Of a DNA stretch of 64,000 nucleotides, positions 47,501 through 56,004 are shown piece after piece; the first letter of the stretch is position 1, and each line of letters begins with the position of its first letter. This DNA is from Lineus longissimus (lineage: Eukaryota; Nemertea; Pilidiophora; Heteronemertea; Lineidae): assembly GCF_910592395.1 (NCBI RefSeq), contig NC_088308.1, positions 9,935,001 to 9,999,000 of the forward strand. The letters run 5' to 3'. The notes under the pieces were generated by a model. It was not told where the DNA came from and made no database searches. It saw nothing but the letters and a program-made list of their open reading frames with translations. A program made the translations under genes and the position numbers.

Positions 47501-50500
47501 GCTTCTAGCATCTTCAAAATACATGTTAAAAGTACATGAACCAAACGCCCTGAAATGGATAACAATGGTGTACATGTATTCCAGCTTGAATCCAAAGACG
47601 AATTAGCTGCACAGGTATATGGGCAAGACAAGTGCATGCACTTTTAGAAAATAAAGGTTTTAGAGCTTAATTTATGAAGAACCGCAAAGGGCTATTACTC
47701 TTTGAATTGATACCTCATTGATACCTCACTGTCGGTATTAGTTGTCCCAACTAACACCGCTCGCGTGGGGCTGTCATTTCCCCAGAAATTCTTATTCCGC
47801 CTCGGTTTAAGCCAACATTTCTATCATGCCTTTTAGCCAATGCGCAACAGAAACATTAACGAATGTTTTATTTTTATCTTTTCAGCAATCCACTTTGAAG
47901 AAGTGCCAATACTAGAAGTCGATGGTAAACAAATCAACCAGAGTTACGCCATTGCCCGATTTCTTGCCAGAGAGCACGGTCTTTACGGGAAGGATGCCGT
48001 GGAAATGGCCGGGGTGGATGCTGTAGTTGACACGTTAGAAGATATGATGAAACCTATATACACGATATACTTAGAGGAGAACAAAGAAAAAATGGTAAAA
48101 GGAACATTTTAGTGAAAACAATAAACATATCACACTGTAACACTGATATGACGAATACGCATTTGCAATTGCGACTTCAAATGATTTAGGCAACAAATGT
48201 GCCCTACTCTACTCCTATCGACTAAAATCTGAGCGATTAGCTATATTCATTCAAATCATTTTCGCAAATGTTATGCAAGGCTATTTTTTTGGTTGGAAAA
48301 TTCTTATTACTGTCCATAAATAGTTTTTCTCAATACATTCTATAACTATAAATTCATACTTGCTCAATGAAATCGAATCCCTGATTGATTTCTGTGGAGA
48401 CCGGAGTAATAACCTCAAAAAGTATCTCAAAAACGCTTTGAACAGGGAGACAACAGAAGGAAGGTAATATAAAGGTTGTGCAGCCTCCCGACTCCCACTC
48501 CGAGGTTGAATCATAGTCACCTAGTGATATATTCAATTCCATTTAACTGACGAACGTTTTCGAATTGATATACTACCTGCATCATTATCATACCACATCA
48601 CTGCGTCGGGTGAAGCCGTCTTTAGTAATTCGGGTTAAACCCCCGTTTCATCAGCAATGGTGAGACCCACCCTGATATAAGACAATATAGTGTTGTGCAA
48701 CACCCTATCTTTTGATAAATGTGATCTGGTCACATTCCGAGAGTTCAACTAAGCACCTTTGCCCACAACGATATTATAACACTTTTTATACAATGACTTT
48801 GATTAGGCAGAGTTTAGTGCCTCTTGTTTGACAATGTTTATAGATAAAACGAAATAGTTTCAAAATGTGACATTATAAACTACAAGAACAGATAGATGGT
48901 TGGCGAATGTCTCACTTTTTTGAACTCTTCACCAAGAGAGTAATTGAAGTCTAATCAATTCGGCACCGATGTCAATGAGATTAACATTCAAACTGATATC
49001 AAAAAGGTACATCAAGTTCTATCGTACTATTGACCCGAAAAATGAACTCAGATTTGTTAATAAGTTGGTCAGGATATCATATTATATCTTATCAAAACGG
49101 TCATGGCCAGAAAACATCGTCTGGGAATTTATTAGCGAACGTACTTAGTTGTCGCACGTTAAGCCGGAATTGGCTCTTTGAGGCATTCTTTTTGGGGGTC
49201 GAGGGGGAGCATTCGTCCAGATAAATCCCTTCAGAACTTTATCGGTGAATTCGGTCGGTTTAACTTCAAGAAAGTCAAGAGGAGTCCAGTAGAGGAGTTT
49301 GTATTCCTGTAATGAGTTTTGTTTCATTTGTTCTGACTTTTCGAATCTTCTCAGAAGATGTGTAAGAAAAATACTGTACCAAACCTTTTCATCTCAATAA
49401 AAGTATAGCATCGTTTCAAATACGTTTCAAATACGTTTGCACGTTTCAAATACAGAGTAATGCACAATATGCGTTTTTGAACTTCAAAGGACAATACAAC
49501 ATCCTGATTTGCAAATCTACATTCATATTCAGTGTTTTCAGAAAGCAAAATTTGAGGGTAGCTGCGGTGGTATTTTCAAATCAGAATGCCGCATTCTGCG
49601 TTCCCGGATTGTTCATGGGAATCGAGCCTCTCAGGCCGCCCTATTTGGGGTCTAGATCCAGTCAATTTTGTGAAATGGGTGCATACGAGTAAAACAACCT
49701 GATTAAAAGGGGGTTGATTTGTTGTTCGGCAGAACTCCTTGTCTAGTCTCGAGGGCGTGCCTGTCAGTTTTCATAACAACCTGAATGAGAACGAATGTTC
49801 TAAACACTTTTGATGATCTCTGCACTGAGTGCCTGCTCTATTTCATTAAGTCTCTGTCACAAATCATTTAAGTTATGTTTATCCTAAAACGTATACTTTC
49901 GACCTCTTTATTAACACACTTATTACACTGTTATTGAGGCCAGAAGAAACATATTACTCTCGATTTATCAATTTGAAAGAAGTATACTCTGCACTGCTAT
50001 TAATCATCATCAATTTGAGGCAATTTTATAGCTAATTTTCCTGTCAGCGATGATATTGCCGGGTCTGTCAATCCAAGAAACCTTCTTGGTGATTGGGGCT
50101 GTCAATTTAGTACCTACGCCAGCGGGGGGGGGGGGGGGGGGGGGGGCTACGATTTTCTAATTCATTCGCCGTTGCATTTTCACTAAGTAATGAAAAAGAT
50201 GAGAGGTTTAGTGTGTTTATTGTTTTCGAACGTTACATTACCTTTTTACAAAAGTAAGTTTGACAGTGTTTTATCATGCAACATGAAAACATCAACTGTG
50301 CTGTTGACTACATACACCAGTATCAACTGACTATTATTTTGCTTACGTACATATAAGAAGGTGGTAGTCTGCGCTTTTGCGAGTGAGGGGAGGTGATAGT
50401 GAAAAATCGGAAAATTGTGCCCATACATACCAAATAAACGGCCCAAAGGGGAATACACCCACATCCACTTGAGTATTCTACACGCTATCACAAATAGTAT

Positions 50501-52144
50501 GATACCGTACTCCAAGCAGCAAAGTCATCAGCATGTAGGGTGTTGGAAACATGCGTTGGTGCAGAAGGATAATGTCATCAATGAAGACTTAGAACAGAAC
50601 AGGGGATATAACTCCTCCTTGCAGAACCCCCTCTCGGAGTTGAACTCTGTGACATGGTCTGCCATCAACCATTACTCTTGCAGACATGTGCTTATGAAGT
50701 AATCTTTCATTGCCTAACGATAGGCCACCTGATTGACCACCACAGGGACAGTATTCGAAGTAACTACCGAACAGTTACGAATTGGGAATCACCCCAGGAA
50801 TGGTTTTACTTCCCCCAAAACACGTCAACCGCTTTTGATACTAATGCTGATACTGATACTGATACTGTATAGTTATAACGCTGTACGAATATTCCTGCCA
50901 ATTAATCAATTAATTAATCCTAGTTAATTAGAATCATCGTTTACCTCCTAACTCCAAACATTATATCATTTCAGAGTTCGATGTTGCAAAAGTATAAGGA
51001 AAATACGTTAAAACATTACATGCAGAAATTTGAGGAATATCTTGCCAAAGAGGACACTGAATACTTCGTTGGGAGTAGTGTGAGTATGAATGGCCGTGTA
51101 GATGATTGAGTCAGCGGCGAAACATTATCGGTGAAAGCCTAGTATACCAATAGAAATAAACGGCCCGGGGCCATTTAGCTCAGTGGTTGAACTTCAACTG
51201 AGAGGAGTGCTATAGTTACGAAAATCCAACAGCCAAACTATGTCATTTGACTCGTGTGAACTTGAAAGACAGGTCAAATCGAATACCTGGGTGACATATT
51301 ATGTGGGTTCCTTGAATGATAAAAAATGATTAAAAAAATGCATGGCAATCTCCGGATAGTATTAGAGGACTAAATTAAAGCACTTCCAGGTGTTCGGATT
51401 TGGCCCCCTGGTGGCCAAATAATGAAAGACATCAGACCCAACGTTTATCCCTGAGATAACCTGATGTAGGTTACATGAACAGTAATTCAAAGGTCAGCAG
51501 TCGTCGTGATGGAGAAACTTGCCATAGCTACTGAACTTAACAGCAAGTTTACTCAATTTCACCTCTCTGACTTTGAAAAGTGTTCGGAAGATATTCAAAC
51601 AGTATATTTACTGGGATTACCTGCCATAAATATTTTATATAAAAGAATTTGTTTTCAGTTTTGGTCCCTGGTGGACTAGTCAAAAACAGATTGGCACGTT
51701 CCTTTCTTTATTTTACCCGTATGTGTGTGTGCTCCCAGCATTAGACACACATCGGTGTAGAAGTAAAAAATGTCTCCATGGAAAGGGTTCGACCTTATTT
51801 TCTTCTGACGGATTAAAGGGCGTATGGTTCTAAACCAAGCCGTCAATAGCTCTGATATCAAAAGGTACTCAAAAGAATCCTTTGTTATCCGGACATTCTA
51901 TACTAGGACATTTCAAACTTCTACAATGGCAACTATAAAAGTAACAGTCTAATGCATTTTGTCTCCTCTTCAACTTCAGTTGACATGGGCTGACCTCCAC
52001 TATATCAACTGCATGAGTTGGGTGACACTTTTCGTACCCGACGCTTTGGACAACCACCCACGGCTCATCAACCTCAAGAACAAAATCGAGTCACTCCCGC
52101 GGATAGCTAACTGGCTGGATACAAGGCCTATCACGAACTATTGA
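26573..52144 (+). CDS. Sigma-class glutathione S-transferase, four exons
   Basis: Complete model: exon 1 26573-26711, exon 2 47886-48094, exon 3 50975-51079, exon 4 51980-52144 (TGA 52142-52144). Donors are gtaagt, gtaaaa and gtgagt; acceptors are tcttttcag, tcatttcag and caacttcag; phases join to 205 residues, the usual sigma length. The N-terminal thioredoxin fold has catalytic Y10 in LLYFNARGRAE, R16, W41 and K45, then VPILEVDG with the cis-Pro at 54 and the glutathione-binding Q65-S66. The helical C-terminal domain includes D91 in GVDAVVDTLEDM, LTWAD (152-156), LDNHPRL and the final RPITNY. It conjugates glutathione to electrophiles in the cytosol; relatives include haematopoietic prostaglandin D synthase and S-crystallins. 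The loop before VP reads HFEE where the family usually has PFG plus a polar or basic residue. ATG context aaaattATGc has A at -3. Introns are 21174, 2880 and 900 bases. A tRNA-type SINE begins 16 bases after the stop; the first canonical AATAAA noticed is at 53479-53484. Confidence 0.95.
28035..28980. mobile_element. MITE-like element with about 210-bp inverted ends, flanked by TTAA
   Basis: Left end TTAA at 28035-28038 then GGGGAAGAGATACTGGGTGA; right end, inverted, CACCCAGTATCTCTGCCCC plus tt, then TTAA at 28977-28980. The arms (about 28039-28250 and 28735-28976) share many further blocks in mirror order, such as ggttcacaaatc, tgagaaacaaagg, tggtgcaaggaat and agcaaacctg. The interior is non-coding. 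TTAA on both sides is the target of piggyBac-type elements, but the GGGG terminus is not the usual CCC/CCY, so the superfamily is unsure. Confidence 0.8.
28960..29040. repeat. Two abutting palindromes at the right end of the TTAA element
   Basis: First, CAGTATCTCTGCCCCTT and its exact inverse flank a central tt (28960-28995), so the element terminus is present head to head on both sides of the TTAA. Second, 28995-29016 and 29019-29040 are 22-base inverted copies (gatttgtcgtccct...) with one mismatch and a 2-base loop. Confidence 0.85.
29580..29888 (+). repeat. Near-identical local duplication, 138 bp
   Basis: Bases 29580-29717 (from ccagtacatcacaccatg to atgcaagccagg) are repeated at 29751-29888 with a single visible difference (gcgatg versus gcaatg). 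The near identity means the duplication is recent or homogenised. Non-coding, within GST intron 1. Confidence 0.9.
30103..30312. mobile_element. Small MITE, about 210 bp
   Basis: Inverted ends: left ggtgaaagtatagtgcctcc followed by attttgccaatct, right the inverse of ggtgaaacaatagtgactcc followed by attttgccaatct. The shared arms extend about 45 bases with a few mismatches. Non-coding. Confidence 0.75.
32302..32424. mobile_element. Small palindromic element, solo form of the core at 40973-41103
   Basis: The left arm contains cttcaaaacgaagtgaatgc then caagggtggcag; the right arm is the degraded inverse ending gaagttctaattgc. The same arms form the core of the larger element at 40917-41158. 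Confidence 0.65.
33582..33596 (+). repeat. Homopolymer run of 15 G
   Basis: Uninterrupted G run after tgggtgggt, just downstream of the antisense unidentified exon. Similar runs: C at 36936-36951 and G at 50124-50146. Confidence 0.95.
33629..34100 (-). CDS. Unidentified coding exon, antisense within GST intron 1
   Basis: An open frame of 156 residues begins after a good acceptor (tttttataaagcag, exon start 34100, phase needing two bases from a previous exon) and ends at TAG (33631-33629). Composition and amphipathic pattern look like real protein, for example ALRINENVLINHKLITTLVL then PDDIIQACYTALIQQLG, later EVLHLTIARTHCDVHMHDGF and the C-terminal NHFQGHEICYQWYIEY. Five Cys in the frame could suit a secreted protein. 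I recognise no family. No upstream exon was found; a transposable element occupies 34303-35218 just upstream. It could be the last exon of a nested gene, or part of an unrecognised transposon gene. Confidence 0.5.
34303..35218. mobile_element. MITE-like element, about 0.9 kb, with CACACTGG ends
   Basis: The left end reads agtctaatggtgtgttcaca then ctgg; the inverted right end reads agtctaatgccgtggtcaca then ctgg. Next to both ends are many copies of short blocks such as cgaattgaa, aaccgaatt and aattcggttt in both orientations. The middle has a TTA microsatellite (about 34479-34512) and a stretch near 34600-34890 that is open in several frames on both strands, so no gene is called. Confidence 0.7.
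35390..36130. repeat. Degenerate 34-bp minisatellite with inverted units
   Basis: Two perfect 34-base units (ctatatctcaatctagtaga + caatctcatttgcg) lie at about 35473-35540, and decayed copies with aatctagagaacaa, ctcatttgcgct and tgtatctaa continue to about 36130. Some units are inverted, for example gcgcaaatgcgattgttctc near 35590 and gattgttctctagattt near 35960. Confidence 0.8.
36140..37305. other. GST intron 1 segment, no gene seen
   Basis: Contains a GTT microsatellite (about 36883-36912) and a C homopolymer at 36936-36951. No supported coding exon on either strand. Confidence 0.5.
36936..36951 (+). repeat. Homopolymer run of 16 C
   Basis: Uninterrupted C run followed by acccc, in GST intron 1. 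Confidence 0.95.
37311..37527. mobile_element. Near-perfect hairpin, 97-bp arms and 23-base loop
   Basis: Bases 37311-37407 and 37431-37527 are inverted copies with three mismatches. Outer sequence is gacccgctctaccaaaacta on the left and its inverse on the right; the loop lies at 37408-37430. A compact fold-back MITE, non-coding. The high arm identity implies recent insertion or arm-to-arm gene conversion. Confidence 0.9.
37678..37785 (+). repeat. Dispersed repeat, copy 2 of 11472-11588
   Basis: Shares ttcagaatgac, ctgagccaatcaggtatgaa, gacctgttcaat, gtgctggg and agagataatgaaccagtgt with the copy at 11472-11588, same orientation. Confidence 0.7.
37790..40915. other. GST intron 1 segment, no gene seen
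   Basis: Several open frames overlap on both strands (for example 39384-39839 plus, 151 codons) but none shows a recognisable domain or convincing splice sites. Part of 39700-39880 is a repeat also present near 51745-51930. Confidence 0.4.
39700..39880. repeat. Dispersed repeat, related copy at about 51745-51930
   Basis: Ordered shared blocks in the same orientation: ggtgtaaaggtagaaaatgt / ggtgtagaagtaaaaaatgt, tctgacggatta, tggttct, ccgtcaatagctc and tttcaaacttct. A weaker, partly rearranged match lies on the minus strand near 17640-17800. Confidence 0.55.
40917..41158. mobile_element. Composite palindromic MITE, about 240 bp
   Basis: The outer ends are inverted: agggttaacgataggcacca on the left, and the inverse of agggttgaccatataggtac on the right, each continuing through ccattttggctagaa. 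The inner part (40973-41103) is itself an inverted repeat (aattagaact...gtgaatgc) that occurs alone at 32302-32424. Non-coding. Confidence 0.75.
41160..44410. other. GST intron 1 segment, no gene seen
   Basis: No supported exon, RNA gene or array in this stretch. Open frames here are short, overlap on both strands and lack recognisable motifs. Confidence 0.45.
44415..44975. mobile_element. Fold-back element, about 560 bp
   Basis: The left part (44421-44510: ggagctgagcgactttcatt, tgcagggtaca, gattttaatgtgttgtggga) recurs inverted at the right end (about 44890-44970). A second inverted pair lies further in (44525-44565 with 44685-44735: cagatagaaacatggtgct... and its inverse). Most of the element can fold on itself. 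Non-coding. Confidence 0.8.
44980..46480. other. GST intron 1 segment, no gene seen
   Basis: A 128-codon minus-strand frame at 45286-44900 overlaps the end of the fold-back element and has no recognisable domain, so it is not called. A short direct repeat, (g)ggcttacaac, occurs near 45606, 45660 and 45774. Confidence 0.4.
46486..46738. mobile_element. MITE-like element with ACxCTTAnAAA ends
   Basis: The left end acactcttagaaaaaagttt and the right end, inverse of acattcttaaaaataaaact, form short inverted termini. The interior consists of recurrent tttttcggc, gaaaaac and aaagctttttc blocks. Non-coding. Confidence 0.55.
46740..47880. other. GST intron 1 segment before exon 2, no gene seen
   Basis: No supported exon. 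The last 30 bases form the pyrimidine-rich tract and acceptor (atttttatcttttcag) of GST exon 2. Confidence 0.5.
48100..50250. other. GST intron 2, first part
   Basis: No coding exon seen. Holds an 11-bp tandem (cgtttcaaata, about 49408-49455) and a G23 homopolymer at 50124-50146. Confidence 0.5.
50124..50146 (+). repeat. Homopolymer run of 23 G
   Basis: Uninterrupted G run in GST intron 2; length is likely variable between alleles and hard to sequence. Confidence 0.95.
50516..50840 (-). pseudogene. Degraded non-LTR retrotransposon reverse transcriptase fragment
   Basis: Minus-strand translation, in shifting frames, shows reverse transcriptase landmarks in the right order. KAVDVFW near 50836-50816 corresponds to KAFDxVW with the first catalytic Asp. 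ARVMVDGRPCHRVQ then LREGVLQGGVISPVLF lies at 50682-50596, followed by FIDDI. NTLHADDFAA near 50545-50516 corresponds to the YADD active site with His for Tyr. An in-frame TAA follows PVLF and at least one frameshift separates it from the HADDFAA block; further stops lie upstream. The wording is typical of CR1/Jockey-like non-LTR elements of invertebrates. A dead relic, antisense to GST, just upstream of exon 3. Confidence 0.8.
51160..51240 (+). mobile_element. Possible SINE fragment with tRNA A box only
   Basis: gggccatttagctcagtggttgaac resembles the 5' part of a tRNA; tagctcagtgg (51176-51186) fits the A box. No B box follows at the expected distance, so this is a truncated or decayed tRNA-derived piece in GST intron 3. 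Confidence 0.4.
51745..51930. repeat. Dispersed repeat, copy 2 of 39700-39880
   Basis: Shares the ordered blocks listed for 39700-39880, with more substitutions; it ends about 50 bases before GST exon 4. Confidence 0.55.
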
Positions 52145-52159
52145 GGAACTACGAATGAC

Positions 52160-52385
52160 GGGGAGCCGCTGTGGTCTAGTGGCTCCGACTGTCAGTCAAG
52201 AGGTCTCTGGTACGAACCTCACAGTCGGCGTGCGACACCAGGCCTGTCTCTTTTCTAATTTGACGTACTCCACCCAGGTATAATGGGTATCAGTCAGAAG
52301 TGATATGGTTGTAACGCTGATTAAGCATCTGAGGTCTGTACTAAGAACTTTCAGGATGGACCGGGGTTAATGATAACTTCTACTG
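52160..52385 (+). mobile_element. tRNA-derived SINE in the GST 3' region
   Basis: The head resembles a tRNA: ggggagccgctg then A box tggtctagtgg (52172-52182) and B box ggtacgaacct (52209-52219), with a spacing typical of internal Pol III promoters. The body continues with ctccacccaggtataatggg, a block seen in invertebrate tRNA-SINEs, and ends near ggatggaccggggttaatga. It starts 16 bases after the GST stop, so it probably lies in the GST 3' UTR. The tRNA part lacks a proper acceptor stem pairing and is not a functional tRNA gene. Confidence 0.7.
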
Positions 52386-52389
52386 AAGT

Positions 52390-55300
52390 AGATATCAGAC
52401 TATAAACCCAAAACTTTTCTAACAAGTCTTGAATGATGCATTGAGAAGCATTAATTGAAATACTTCTTGGTACTTGACATGTACTAAGTGGTAACTTCAT
52501 TAAGCTATTTACTCGCTGATTTTCTCTTGGATGAAATCTGACTGATGACGAGGCGTTTTAGTGCTCTTCAAACCGAATGACGGAGTGCTCTATCTGATTT
52601 GACATGACGCGGTATGTACCGTGATAACAGATAACTTTGTAATAATTTTAACGCCCACATTATCGATGACTTGCTCAGTTTTATCCAGTTGTTGTGTACT
52701 GAAATCAGGGTAATGTATAAGGCAAGTCTAATCACCCCGTGGGGTGTGATGTCCGTCATTTGAGAGGTACAGGTTTTGATCCGAGAACGAAATCAAGGCG
52801 TTTTTCTCTGGTTGATGCCATCAAGTCATGTTGATTGTTATGTATCGTTGTTACCAGACGTTAAAGCAACACTTACTGTTTCAATGCAATTCTGACAACA
52901 GGCAACACGATATCCGTCGATAAAATGTCACCTCCGTTCTCGTTCTCAGATTAAGTTCTGAACCTCTCTATTGTCTTTTAAAGCTTGTTTATTTATTGTA
53001 GACTAGCACTGTATATTAATGTCATACCCTTGCCAGTCTAATAAGTGATCTTTAACGCTGTGTCAAGAATTATTTTCTAGAAGTGCTGAAACGTACACCC
53101 TCATCATGTGTTGATCATCTGTACATGTACATGTACATCAAGATTGTATGTACACTCCTTGCAGGCGCAATACTGTGTCACGTGATGCTACATTGATATT
53201 TCTTAGGCATATGGTAAATTTGTTTGGAAATTCTCTTCGAGATGCTCAACAAAATGTGCTGGGGTTTTTGAAGGAACCTTTGGCATAACGCTCGTGTTGA
53301 CAGAGCTAGAATTAGGGCCTACTTCATGACTTGTGTCATGCTGTGTATCTCGTCAGGGGTGCATGTTACTGTAGAATTTGGTTTCAAAATCAGATATCCA
53401 TTCATATTTTGTCATTTTGAGAGAAAAAATCACTTTAAATTCAACTAGATCAACAAATATCGTGATGAAATTTTCGACAATAAAAACGATGGCTTGAACA
53501 AGAGCATAAAGTTCATGTAATTGGTTTGCACCGCGTGGTCCGATGGCTCCGACTCTCGGCAACGGTTCGATTTGGTGAGCGAATCAGATATCCCGATTGC
53601 ATGGTGTTCTTTTCGTTTTTTAATGTTAACTCTTGGTAATTGTAAATAAGATTATTTGTACTGACTGAATCTAATGTGGTTTTTTTTCTATTTTAAACAA
53701 AACTTTGCGTTTCAACCCGTTGTCCAGGGATGAAGTGTCCGGAAACAAAAGGTTATTTTAAGCGTTTTCAATTTATGTGGCATTGAAGGACGTTCGTCTC
53801 TTTAGAACCATGCTAGACCAGTTCTGGACCTGCGGTAAGGAGGTTTTATCCATGCCCACGTTTCTCTCTGTCCCCTAGGACGTCGATCCACACAACGATT
53901 TGTCAAACCCGGGACTTGGGGAAAATAAGTTTACCGCAGGTTGTGGTTGTGCTGCAGCAATGGGGTATGGCAATATCGAGTTCAATTTTGCGAATGAACG
54001 AAAACCATAGATTTGTAATATTTGGTTTGGCCAGTGGAACTGATAACATTTCCATTTCTGACTCAATGTCGTATATAGTGCGGTTATTATGCATACAAAT
54101 TTGCTGAAACTTGTTATTTTTAAATGTTTTAACGAACTGCGTAGGCATCAACAACTATGGTAACGTCTTTCAGTTTTTCCGGTTTTCTGGCCCCTGTCAT
54201 AAGTCGTAAAGGTCATGATCAGGGAAGAAGTCGTCTTCTAAGCCGACAATTGTTAAAGCACGGTTTATTTCGCCAGTCAGCTGCAGTAGCGGCGAACACT
54301 CATATCTCCTTTATGTGGAATCTGACAGAGCCTACAGCAAACGCGAAATGTTTTTCATTTTTGCCGGGGCATTTTTGTTAGAAGAAATAATATATTCAGA
54401 CTATTGGTTAACTGTAAATAAAATTATACAATATGATATTGATAAATAAACCTTGTAATTTATGAGTTGGAAAAAGGATTATTTCGTCATTCTATCCATC
54501 ACACGACAAGAAACGGGCCGTTTGTACGTTCAATGATTTATCACGATGAAGCAAGTGGTTGGAAGATCAGACCGGGGAAGCGATTTTATTCCTCCGGCTT
54601 TAATCTGTGATGTATTCAAGGTTGCGGGTCAAAAGAACCTTAAAGTCTCCTGCCCTATTTCATGGCGATAGATAAATCCATCGCCCTGATATTTGGTAGA
54701 AGACTCTTTCCAATGGGGACATTTAAAAGTGTTCGCCAGCCTTATCTTGATGGAAATGCAAATGCGACCACCAGCTGATAGAATTTTCTTTCCTGGCTTT
54801 TTTGGCTTTCTCAAAACAGCCTGCAGTGTCCCCTGTGTCACAAGCGTCTGGTCATCCTAGGCAACTGCTCGTTCGATGTCAGTGCCATTTTGAGTGTGGG
54901 ACAGTGTTTGATCGAACTTCATTGGAGGTTCGAACCTCCTCCTGTGAGGACAGGCCGTTTTTACAAAAATGTTCTGGTCGCTTTCTTGGGTGTTTAGGAA
55001 TCTCGCATAACAAATGTTGGCTTTTCATGCAAAAATAGCTTACAGTAGGACCGTGACTTCTCCAAACAGAATCATTGAAAAATCATAACTGTAATAAAGA
55101 CGTCACCCAAATGGAATGTAACCGTTAGCCTACCTGAAATTCGCAAGCAATGTCCAAAACCACCTCACTACACTTGCGGGAAATCATTATTGGAGATCAC
55201 CATTTATTTGATGGTACATTGGGCGGCGCATGGTGGCTCATTATCCCCCTTGTCAAATAAATCCAACGCCCAAGTTGTGTCTTCAATGCACAATTAGAAA

Positions 55301-55990
55301 AAGTGGCGATTTCGGAAAATATCCAGCCGTGAGAGGGTTAAACGAACGCTGAGTATCATTTCTGATTTTGTAACGCCATATATTGACCTGATAAACGAAT
55401 TGACTGTGAAACCAAAGCCGTGTGTTCCGGGTTTAATAGTCCCCGAGGACCTGTAATATTGTGCTTTGCCGTTTTTGCAATCCGTCAAAGGTAGTTTTAT
55501 ACAGGCCACCGGGAAAGGTCAAGGAGTTCCCGTCATCATTATTTTCGAATATGTAATATGATCCACTGTTGGTCCCAAGTGATGCCATTTGCATAGAAGT
55601 TGGCGGTTATTTTATTCATACCGCTGCCCTTTTTTCTCGGCGCATCAAACCCACTTATTGTTAGAGTGTACATGATGAGGAAAGAAGTGGAGTAAACATG
55701 GAAAATGACCCGGGTGTCTCCTCGGCTTTCGGCGCATATCATGCCACCCAGTGTGAGGAAAATCACCATCGATTCTCAACTTTCAAATGGCGATGACACA
55801 TCATTATTTCCCAAGCAACTAAACAAAAACTAAAAGAACTGTATTCGACTTCGACGAGAAGTTGAGTCCACGCAAGCTACTCGTGTTTCTCACTTGGTGG
55901 GGTCTTCAACCTTCCCTGGCCTGATCATGTTAGAAGTACAGTGGTGCTGCCAGGCTAAAGGTGGACTCCCTGTGATTGTCTTATTTATTG
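52390..55990. other. Intergenic between GST and the satellite block
   Basis: No supported gene. A second, weaker tRNA-like piece lies at 53527-53580 (tggtccgatgg, then ggttcgatttg). A tgtacatgtacatgtacat run lies at 53121-53139. Two adjacent minus-strand frames (55769-55539 and 55509-55294) look mildly protein-like, but no in-phase splice could be found. Confidence 0.4.
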
Positions 55991-56004
55991 CATCGTATGG
56001 GCTA

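Noticed and set aside
53527-53580. tRNA gene
   Set aside because: A-box and B-box-like motifs exist but are too close together and no acceptor stem can be paired; a SINE fragment at most.
54910-54950. B-box-like ggttcgaacctcc as part of a tRNA
   Set aside because: The match is a small palindrome (ggaggttcgaacctcc) with no A box or cloverleaf around it.
55294-55769. Two neighbouring minus-strand frames, the first with a hydrophobic start
   Set aside because: No donor-acceptor pair joins them in phase and no family is recognisable.
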